Shown here: piece after piece, positions 57,459 through 64,000 of the stretch
Numbering within the stretch: position 1 is the stretch's first letter
How the letters are laid out: each line of letters begins with the position of its first letter
From: an uncultured Collinsella sp.
GTDB taxonomy: Bacteria; Actinomycetota; Coriobacteriia; Coriobacteriales; Coriobacteriaceae
DNA: 64,000 nt
Reading direction: 5' to 3'
NCBI GenBank assembly: GCA_934654585.1
Contig: CAKUGF010000001.1
Location: 62,001 to 126,000 of the forward strand
Notes under the pieces: generated by a model
Told to the model about the DNA's origin: nothing
What the model saw: only the letters and a program-made list of their open reading frames with translations
Databases searched by the model: none
Translations under genes and position numbers: made by a program

Positions 57459-58748
57459 ATGCGCCGGAAAGCAGACAGGCTCCTTAAGGAATGGCGAGAC
57501 AAAATCGATAGGAAACCTCTGTTGGTCAAGGGCGTTCGCCAGTGCGGCAAGACCTATCTGCTCAGAACATATGCACGGGATCTTTTCGAGTCGGTCGTCT
57601 ATATCAATCTCGAGAATGACCGATCGGCTCGGGCTGACTTTTCGGGCGGTCTCGATCCTCATTCGATTGTGCGTGCGATTGAGGCCCGCACGGGACAGCG
57701 CATCGTACCGGGTAAAACCCTGCTATTCATTGACGAAGTCCAGGCATGCGAGGAAGCGCTTACTTCCCTTAAGTACTTTTGCGAAGATGCCCCCGAGTAC
57801 TATGTCGCGGCTGCCGGGTCGCTCCTTGGGGTTGCTATTAATCATCAGTCGTATTCGTTTCCCGTTGGAAAGACCGATTTGATCGAGATGGCTCCGCTCG
57901 ATTTCGAAGAGTTTCTTTGGGCGATGGGGCACGACCGGCTGGCTGACGAGATTCGTTCGTCATTCGAATCGATGGACCCTCTTGCTCCGAGCCTTCACGA
58001 CAAAGCGCTGGGGCTCTATCGACAGTATCTTGTTATTGGCGGAATGCCTGAGGCTGTCCAAACGTATGCTGAGGTCCAGTCGGTCATCGATGTCGCCGAA
58101 AAGCATCGGATTATCCTCGACGGCTACTCTGCCGACACCAATAAATACGCTGATGAACGTTTGAGTGCAAAGACGCGCGCGTGCTTCGATTCCATCCCGC
58201 AGCAGCTTGCCAAAGAGAATCGTAAATTTCAATACAAGGTGGTGCGCTCGGGAGGCAACGCGTCTCTATTTGGAGACGCCCTCGATTGGCTTGTATTGTC
58301 AGGCACCGTGAAGCGTTGCAGCCTGGTTGGGCAGATTGAAAGTCCTCTAGAGGCGTTCGTTAACCCTTCGTCTTTTAAAATCTATCAGGCGGATACGGGG
58401 CTGCTTGTCTCCAAGGCAGGTGCTCAGCGAGCCGACATTCTCGCTGGAATCGGTGGCACATTCATGGGTGCGCTTACCGAAAACTACGTTGCCCAACAAC
58501 TTTCAGCCATTGGCTATCCACTGCATTATTGGGCTCGAGATAATCGTGCGGAAATTGACTTTGTAGTAGAGAAACAGGGATGCCTGTCTGCGATTGAAGT
58601 CAAGGCGGGGGAGAACACGAGATCTCGCAGCCTGTCCTCACTTAAAAAGACCCATCCGGGCGTGCGCCTTATCAGGCTTTCGACTAAGCCCTTTGGAATG
58701 AACGATGGGCTTACGTCTGTTCCACTTTATGCGGCATTTTGTCTATAA
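57459..58748 (+). CDS. AAA-type ATPase with DUF4143 domain (copy 2)
   Basis: A 429-residue paralogue of the gene at 13489. Walker A is GVRQCGKT (residues 25-32), Walker B LLFIDEVQ (Asp92-Glu93), then AAAGSLLGV. The DUF4143 part contains ENYVAQQLSAIGY and the nuclease-like AEIDFVVEKQG with AIEVKAGE. ATG 57459 follows AGGAAAGG. The N-terminal layout is nearly identical to copy 1 while the rest is diverged, so the duplication is not recent. The function of the family is not established; it might act on nucleic acid or defence-related targets. Confidence 0.85.
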   Translation: MRRKADRLLKEWRDKIDRKPLLVKGVRQCGKTYLLRTYARDLFESVVYINLENDRSARADFSGGLDPHSIVRAIEARTGQRIVPGKTLLFIDEVQACEEALTSLKYFCEDAPEYYVAAAGSLLGVAINHQSYSFPVGKTDLIEMAPLDFEEFLWAMGHDRLADEIRSSFESMDPLAPSLHDKALGLYRQYLVIGGMPEAVQTYAEVQSVIDVAEKHRIILDGYSADTNKYADERLSAKTRACFDSIPQQLAKENRKFQYKVVRSGGNASLFGDALDWLVLSGTVKRCSLVGQIESPLEAFVNPSSFKIYQADTGLLVSKAGAQRADILAGIGGTFMGALTENYVAQQLSAIGYPLHYWARDNRAEIDFVVEKQGCLSAIEVKAGENTRSRSLSSLKKTHPGVRLIRLSTKPFGMNDGLTSVPLYAAFCL

Positions 58749-58769
58749 GGGAGAGCTCCTATAACGCAA

Positions 58770-58806
58770 GAGGCCCGGAGCGCAGGATTGCTGCGCTCCG
58801 GGCCTC
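58770..58806. terminator. Hairpin between convergent genes
   Basis: Perfect 16-bp arms 58770-58785 and 58791-58806 around GATTG separate the DUF4143 gene from the topoisomerase gene on the opposite strand. The T tract is weak on both sides. Confidence 0.6.
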
Positions 58807-58845
58807 GTCGTCATGCGAGTTTATGGCGAATCGACTGCCGCTGTC

Positions 58846-61086
58846 CTAGTCAAACAGGCTCGGCATGTCGTTTTCCTTCATGAGGGCGCCGGCGGAAGGT
58901 AGGCTCTGCGCGGTGAACTTCTCGGCGGAGACACCGGCACCGAGGATTTCCTCGGTCGTGCCGACGGTGGTGACCGAACGGCCCTTCTTGGCGGTAAAGG
59001 CCTGGACGCCTTGCGTGTTGGTGGTCGTCTTGGTCTTGAGCAGCGACGTGTTGAAGTTCATGAGGCGGTAGTCGCTCGAGACGAGCGCGATGTCGCGATC
59101 CTCCTTGAGCACCTGGGCATACAGCAGCTTGCTGCCGCCGTAGATGGCGTTCTTGAGGCGCTTACGGTTGGTCTTGGTGACGTATCCGGAGAGTGCGACG
59201 CGCACCACGCGGCCGTTCTCAAAGACAAATAGCGCGTCGGCCTTGTAGTCCTCGGGGTCGATGACCCAGATGACACTCTCGTCGGGTTCCATCTCAAGAT
59301 CGGTCGGCAGGTACGAGCCCAGCTGGGCGGACTTGGTGTCCTCAAACGCCGCGACCTTGCACTTGTACACCTGGCTCTTGTTGGTAAAGACCAGCAGTTC
59401 GTGCGTGTTGGAGGACGGGAACTCAATAAAGGGCTTGTCGCCGTCCTTGTACTTGAGCGTTGCGGCCTTCTTGAGCACGCGGTCGGTCATCTTTTTGAGG
59501 TAGCCGTCGCGCGAGAGCATGATGGTCACCGGGTACTCCTCGACCTCGGGCTCCAGACTCACTTCGATAACCTCATGGGGCTCAATCCTGCCCGTGCGGC
59601 GCGGCATCACGTACTTCTTGTTGACGGCGGCCAGCTCATCGCTGATGACCTTCTTGATGTTCTTCTCGCTGGAGAGGATCTCCTCAAGCTCGGCGATCTC
59701 ACCTTCGAGCTTGGCGATGTCCTTGGTGCGGTTGAGGATGTACTCCTCGTTGATGTTGCGGAGCTTAAGTTCGGCAACAAACTCGGCCTGGGTCTCATCG
59801 ATGTCGAAACCCTTCATAAGGTTGGGCACGACCTCGGCCTCGAGCTTGGTGCCACGGATGATAGCGATGGCCTTGTCGATGTCGAGCAGAATCGCCTCAA
59901 GGCCGTGCAACAGGTGCAGACGCTCGGACTTTTTGCCCAGGTCAAAGTTGATGCGGCGGCGCGTGGACTGAATGCGCCACGCGACCCACTCGTGCAGGAT
60001 CTGGCGAACGCCCATAACGCGGGGGTAGCCGTCGACCAGCACGTTAAAGTTGCACGAGAACGAATCTTGCAGCGTGGTCGAGCGGTAGAGCTTCGCCATG
60101 AGCTTATCGGGATCGACGCCGCGCTTAAGGTCGATAGCGATGCGCAGGCCCGAGAGGTCGGTCTCGTCGCGGATGTCTGCGATTTCCTTGACTTTGCCCT
60201 CTTTGGAGAGCTTGACGATGCGCTCGATGATGACATCGGTCTTGGTGGTGTAGGGAATCTCGTAGACCTCGATGATGCGCTCTTCGGGAATCCAGCGCCA
60301 GCGGGAGCGAATCTGGAAGCTACCCAGACCGGTCTCGATGATCTTTTCCATCTCCTCGCGGCGGTAGATAATCTCGCCGCCGGTCGAGAAGTCGGGCATG
60401 GGCATGTACTCGAGCAGGTCGCAGTCGGGATCCTTGAGGTAGTGCATGGTGGCTGTGCAGACCTCGTTGAGGTTAAAGCCGCAGATGTCGGACGCCATGG
60501 CGACGCCGATGCCCTTGTTGGCCGAGACGAGGATGTTGGGGAACGTGGTGGGCAGCAGGCGCGGCTCCTTCATGGCGCCGTCGTAGCTGTCGATGAAGTC
60601 GACTGGGTCCTTGTCGATATCCTTGAAGATCTCGGCACTGATGGGGGAGAGCTTGGCCTCGGTATAACGCGAGGCGGCGTAGCTCAGGTCGCCCGAGTAG
60701 TACTTGCCAAAGTTGCCCTTCGACTCCACGAAGGGGGCGAGCAGCGCCTCGTTGCCGGTGGCCAGACGCACCATCGTCTCGTAGATCGCGGCGTCGCCGT
60801 GCGGGTTGAGCTTCATGGTCTGGCCCACGATGTTGGCGCTCTTCTGGCGCTCGCCCTTGAGCAGGCCCATCTTGTACATGGTGTAGAGCAGCTTGCGGTG
60901 CGAGGGCTTAAAGCCGTCGATCTCGGGGAACGCACGCGAGACGTTGACGCTCATGGCGTAGGGCATGTAGTTGACCTCGAGCGTCTGCGTGATTGGCTGG
61001 TCGGTGACCTCGGAGTGCAGGCCGATGACGTTCTCGGCGTTGACCTGCTTTTTCTTTGGCTGGTTCTTCGTCTTCTTCTTTGCCAC
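58846..61086 (-). CDS. Type II topoisomerase A subunit, divergent ParC/GyrA
   Basis: A 746-residue DNA breakage-reunion subunit starting at GTG 61086, after GAGGAAA. The catalytic tyrosine is Tyr141 (AASRYTEAKL). The quinolone pocket reads HGDAAIYET: the position of GyrA Ser83 is Ala99 and that of Asp87 is Glu103. A Lys-rich N-terminal extension (KKKTKNQPKKK) is present. The C-terminal domain has beta-pinwheel-like repeats but no GyrA box, so it is more ParC-like. It is encoded 45 bases after the B subunit, so the pair is an operon and works as a heterotetramer. Confidence 0.85.
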   Translation of the reverse strand: MAKKKTKNQPKKKQVNAENVIGLHSEVTDQPITQTLEVNYMPYAMSVNVSRAFPEIDGFKPSHRKLLYTMYKMGLLKGERQKSANIVGQTMKLNPHGDAAIYETMVRLATGNEALLAPFVESKGNFGKYYSGDLSYAASRYTEAKLSPISAEIFKDIDKDPVDFIDSYDGAMKEPRLLPTTFPNILVSANKGIGVAMASDICGFNLNEVCTATMHYLKDPDCDLLEYMPMPDFSTGGEIIYRREEMEKIIETGLGSFQIRSRWRWIPEERIIEVYEIPYTTKTDVIIERIVKLSKEGKVKEIADIRDETDLSGLRIAIDLKRGVDPDKLMAKLYRSTTLQDSFSCNFNVLVDGYPRVMGVRQILHEWVAWRIQSTRRRINFDLGKKSERLHLLHGLEAILLDIDKAIAIIRGTKLEAEVVPNLMKGFDIDETQAEFVAELKLRNINEEYILNRTKDIAKLEGEIAELEEILSSEKNIKKVISDELAAVNKKYVMPRRTGRIEPHEVIEVSLEPEVEEYPVTIMLSRDGYLKKMTDRVLKKAATLKYKDGDKPFIEFPSSNTHELLVFTNKSQVYKCKVAAFEDTKSAQLGSYLPTDLEMEPDESVIWVIDPEDYKADALFVFENGRVVRVALSGYVTKTNRKRLKNAIYGGSKLLYAQVLKEDRDIALVSSDYRLMNFNTSLLKTKTTTNTQGVQAFTAKKGRSVTTVGTTEEILGAGVSAEKFTAQSLPSAGALMKENDMPSLFD

Positions 61087-61131
61087 GATTTCCTCTTGAA
61101 CTTCTTTAGGGCCGTCGTTATCGATTTACTG

Positions 61132-63129
61132 CTACTGCAGGTCCAGCTGGTCCAGGTATTCCTTGCCGTGCTCGGAGATATGGCGCTTGCGGCCCGCCTC
61201 GTCGTTGCCCAGCAGCAAGTTGAACATGGTTTCCATCTTGGTGACGTCCTCGGGCTCCACCTTGATCAGACGGCGCGTCTCGGGGTTCATGGTGGTGAGC
61301 CACATCATGTCCGGATCGTTCTCACCAAGACCCTTGGAGCGGTTGATCGAGCACTTCTGGTCGCCAATCTCTTTAAGGATGCCGTTCTTCTCGAGCTCGG
61401 TGTAGGCAAAGTAGGTTTTCTCTTTGCAGTTGATCTCGTAGAGCGGCGACTCGGCAATATACACGTAACCCTCGTCGATAAGCGTGGGCACCAGGCGGTA
61501 GAGCATGGTGAGCACGAGCGTGCGGATGTGATAACCGTCGACGTCGGCGTCCGTACAAATGATGACCTTGTTCCAGTTGAGGTTGTCCAGGTCGAAGGCG
61601 CCAAGATTCTTGATGCGCTTGTCCTTGATCTCCACACCGCAGCCCAGCACGCGCATGAGGTCCATGATGATGTCGGACTTAAAGATGCGCGGGTAGTCCT
61701 CTTTCAGGCAGTTGAGGATCTTACCGCGGACGGGCATAACGCCTTGGAACTCGGCATCACGCGAGGTGCGAATGGCGCCTGCTGCCGAGTCGCCCTCTAC
61801 GATGTAGATCTCGCGGCGGCTCTTGTCCTTGGAGCGGCAATCGATGAACTTCTGCACGCGGTTGGACATGTCGGTCTTCTGCTGCAGGTTGGTCTTGATG
61901 CTCTGACGCGTCTTCTCGGCATTCTCGCGCGAGCGCTTGTTGATGAGCACCTGCTCCATGATCTTATTGGCGGCGTCCTTGTTCTCGATCAAGTAGGTCG
62001 AGAGGCGCTCCTTAAAGAAGGCGGTCATGGCCTGCTGGATAAAGCGGTTGTTGATGGCCTTCTTAGTCTGGTTCTCGTAGGACGTCTGGGTGGAGAAACA
62101 GTTGGTCACGAGTACCAGGCAGTCCTGAACGTCCTGCCACTTAATGCCGCTCTCGTTTTTGTTGTACTTGCCCTGTTGCTTAATGTAGGCATCGATGGCG
62201 CTGGTCAGAGCACTGCGAGCCGCCTTCTCGGGCGAGCCGCCGTTTTCGAGCCATGATGAGTTGTGGTAGTACTCCTGCATCATGAAGGTGCGCGAGAAGC
62301 ACATGCACGCGGTGATCTTTACGTTGTAGTCGGGCAGGTCCTCGCGATCGCGACCGCGACGGTCGGCCTCGATAAAGAAAGGCTCGGTGAGGTAGTCGGT
62401 GCCGACCTTCTCGAGCACGTAATCCTCGATGCCCTTGGGATAGCAGAAGTCCTCTTCGGTAAATTCGCCATCGTCGCCCTCAATACGCAGGCGGAAGGTC
62501 ACGTTGGCGTTGACCACGGCCTGGCGGCGCATGGTCTCGCGATACCAATCGTGGGGAATGCTGATGGAGGTAAAGACCTCAAGGTCGGGGCGCCACTTGA
62601 TGGTGGTGCCGGTGCGGCTCTCGTCGCTGGGCTCAATCTCGAGTGCCTTCTTCTTGGCACCGACGACCTTGCCCTTCTTAAAGTGCAGGGAGTACTTGTT
62701 GCCGTCGCGCCAGACGGTGACGTCCATGTACTCGGAAGCGTACTGGGTCGCGCAGGAGCCCAGACCGTTGGTGCCGAGCGAAAAGTCGTAGTCGCCACCC
62801 TGGTTGTTGTTGTACTTGCCGCCGGCGTAGAGCTCGCAAAAGACGAGCTCCCAGTTAAAGCGCTTCTCGGAAGGGTTCCAGTCGAGCGGGCAGCCGCGGC
62901 CGTTGTCCTCTACCTGGATAGAGCCATCACGAAAGGCGGTAAGGGTGATGAGCTTGCCGTAGCCCTGACGCGCCTCGTCAACGGCGTTGGACAGGATCTC
63001 GAACGCGGCATGCGCGCAGCCGTCGAGTCCGTCCGAGCCAAAGATGACGGCAGGGCGCAGGCGTACGCGCTCCTCGTCCTTGAGCTGACGAATACTGTCG
63101 TTACCATAGTTTGCGGTGTTTTTTGCCAT
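61132..63129 (-). CDS. Type II topoisomerase B subunit, divergent ParE/GyrB
   Basis: A 665-residue ATPase subunit. The GHKL ATP site is visible (EILSNAVDEA, DNGRG, GTNGLGSCATQYAS), and the TOPRIM domain has EGDSAAGA and the acidic TDADVDGYHIRT. The usual bacterial EGDSAGGSA is changed to EGDSAAGA, and MPVRGKILN replaces LPLRGKILN, so this is a divergent lineage and not standard GyrB. The C-terminus has the MWLTTMNPETRRLIKV end of the family. ATG 63129 starts the operon; the A subunit follows. Confidence 0.87.
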   Translation of the reverse strand: MAKNTANYGNDSIRQLKDEERVRLRPAVIFGSDGLDGCAHAAFEILSNAVDEARQGYGKLITLTAFRDGSIQVEDNGRGCPLDWNPSEKRFNWELVFCELYAGGKYNNNQGGDYDFSLGTNGLGSCATQYASEYMDVTVWRDGNKYSLHFKKGKVVGAKKKALEIEPSDESRTGTTIKWRPDLEVFTSISIPHDWYRETMRRQAVVNANVTFRLRIEGDDGEFTEEDFCYPKGIEDYVLEKVGTDYLTEPFFIEADRRGRDREDLPDYNVKITACMCFSRTFMMQEYYHNSSWLENGGSPEKAARSALTSAIDAYIKQQGKYNKNESGIKWQDVQDCLVLVTNCFSTQTSYENQTKKAINNRFIQQAMTAFFKERLSTYLIENKDAANKIMEQVLINKRSRENAEKTRQSIKTNLQQKTDMSNRVQKFIDCRSKDKSRREIYIVEGDSAAGAIRTSRDAEFQGVMPVRGKILNCLKEDYPRIFKSDIIMDLMRVLGCGVEIKDKRIKNLGAFDLDNLNWNKVIICTDADVDGYHIRTLVLTMLYRLVPTLIDEGYVYIAESPLYEINCKEKTYFAYTELEKNGILKEIGDQKCSINRSKGLGENDPDMMWLTTMNPETRRLIKVEPEDVTKMETMFNLLLGNDEAGRKRHISEHGKEYLDQLDLQ

Positions 63130-63493
63130 GCTCGCTCTCTTGGTGCTTCCTCTTGTGCATTTAAGTCGTATAGATAGTCAAGGTAGCATAGCCCAGCCCG
63201 TGAACGATTCCATCCAACACGAAATCCATCGAACAATCGTTCGGAGATGGAGCTAAAGTATTTAGTTGCAGCTCGGCATTGTTAAACGAATTTGGATACA
63301 GATGAGTTTTATTTAATAGAGACACAGATCTACTAAACAAATTCGAATGATCGAGCTTGAAATGAGTCCAGCGAATTGCTGCGCTAGGAAACACGTTTAC
63401 TCGGACAAAACCGACTCGGTACTGTCCGAGTAAACGGTATATGACAAAGCCCCGCGCTCTTTAGCAGAACGCGGGGCAAGAGAGGCGGATGGC
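63130..63493. promoter_or_regulatory. Upstream region of the topoisomerase pair with hairpin and terminator
   Basis: No gene is seen in this A/T-rich gap. GTTTACTCGGACA (63395-63407) has its exact complement at 63423-63435, with GACTCGGT in the loop. GCCCCGCG (63449-63456) and CGCGGGGC (63470-63477) form the terminator of the minus-strand gene ending at 63494, with TTTGT following on that strand. The promoter of the topoisomerase operon should lie between 63160 and 63390. Confidence 0.55.
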
Positions 63494-64000
63494 CTAGCAG
63501 CTCGGAACTTGCAGCGAAGTGTTGAGCCAATCGCTGTCCGGACGGCTGATCAGGCGTGCGTTGTTGTAGGCCATCTTCATGGTCAGGATCGTCTGGCCTA
63601 TGTAGGCGCCGGATTCCATGAGTTCGACCACCAGGGCAACATCGGGTCGGTCGTTTTCGGTCAGGTCGAGCGGCAGCAGCAGACTCATGGTGTTCTTGGT
63701 GGGGTAGAACGCCGGAACGGCGGTCTTAAAGTTCCACTCGACACGCTTCTGGGCGAGCTCAATGGCATCGTCGAGCCTGTTGATCAGGCGGCGCTTCACC
63801 TTGGCGTTGTCCTCTACTGCCTCGCGCAGCTCGTCGTAGGCGGCCTTCTTTGATGCGTCGTCATCTGCGTTAACCGCCCTCGACAGCGCCTCGAGCGCAT
63901 CGCTGCTTCCGCGCAGCTCCTCGGCAAGAAACGCCTCGGGCAGGCGGTCGATGTTGTCGAGCAGAATATGGTCAACGTCGCGTTGGAGTGTCCTGTTGCC
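63494..64000 (-). CDS. DUF3825 domain protein, C-terminal part (partial)
   Basis: The frame is open from the window edge to TAG at 63494-63496, about 168 residues visible. RTLQRDVDHILLDNIDRLPE, then RVEWNFKTAVPAFYP, and the end AYNNARLISRPDSDWL match the C-terminal region of DUF3825 proteins as I know them. Such proteins may carry an OST-HTH/LOTUS or nuclease-linked N-terminus, which lies outside the window. An internal GTG at 63799 is not the real start, because coding continues upstream. A terminator follows. Confidence 0.75.
   Translation of the reverse strand, partial: GNRTLQRDVDHILLDNIDRLPEAFLAEELRGSSDALEALSRAVNADDDASKKAAYDELREAVEDNAKVKRRLINRLDDAIELAQKRVEWNFKTAVPAFYPTKNTMSLLLPLDLTENDRPDVALVVELMESGAYIGQTILTMKMAYNNARLISRPDSDWLNTSLQVPSC

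Noticed and set aside
59401..62256. 951-residue open frame on the plus strand opposite the topoisomerase genes
   Set aside because: Antisense shadow running across the junction of two well-supported genes; no recognisable domain.

Overview
The window is a chromosomal segment of a high-GC, Gram-positive gut anaerobe. The gene set fits a Coriobacteriia member of the Collinsella type: LPxTG pili with a class C sortase, a GatCAB amidotransferase, a type III glutamine synthetase, a glucose-type PTS IIA domain protein, two glycerol dehydrogenases, a MurT-GatD cell-wall amidation enzyme and large STAND/SARP regulators. The genus is my inference from gene content and codon use; no ribosomal RNA gene is present to confirm it.

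Layout. 1-4.6 kb: the end of a sortase-anchored protein, a backbone pilin, an AbiEi-like gene followed by only the first codons of its expected partner, and the pilus sortase. 4.9-8.4 kb: gatCAB. 8.6-13.3 kb: an AraC regulator divergent from a two-gene ABC exporter. 13.4-14.9 kb: an AAA/DUF4143 ATPase behind an elaborate inverted repeat. 15.2-18.6 kb: a DUF6110 protein with a P1B-like ATPase, then a RelB-like/PIN toxin-antitoxin pair. 19.4-25.1 kb: tmRNA, a patatin, rplM-rpsI, glmM, PTS IIA and nagB. 25.5-30.0 kb: a 999-residue STAND/SARP regulator, yhbY and a methyltransferase. 30.3-36.0 kb (minus strand): metF, a B12 methionine synthase activation protein, metH, and a DUF711 gene. 36.4-40.3 kb: glnN, an IS3-family element beside a tRNA-like fragment, and tRNA-Glu. 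40.6-44.9 kb (minus strand): two helical-repeat proteins and a fused murT-gatD. 45.4-52.7 kb: three metal-dependent alcohol/glycerol dehydrogenases, a ferredoxin-type protein, ychF, and a small XRE regulator facing a HAD-like fragment across a perfect 24-bp palindrome. 53-58.8 kb: asparaginase, guaA, a zone of decayed genes and a second DUF4143 ATPase. 58.8-64 kb (minus strand): a divergent type II topoisomerase pair and a partial DUF3825 gene.

The most distinctive signal is non-coding. The intergenic space is full of palindromic elements. Two of them (8411-8546 downstream of gatB and 30139-30280 downstream of the DUF711 gene) have unrelated but perfectly self-complementary 33-36 bp arms around the same conserved asymmetric core and a covarying apical hairpin. 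Both lie between a stop codon and an intrinsic terminator, in the sense orientation. This looks like a structured 3'-UTR RNA or hairpin-type mobile element that I cannot match to a known family. Other palindrome families include units with a GGGACAG core placed right after stop codons, two tandem 55-bp units with a compensated base change, and a MITE-like element near 52.8-53.0 kb.
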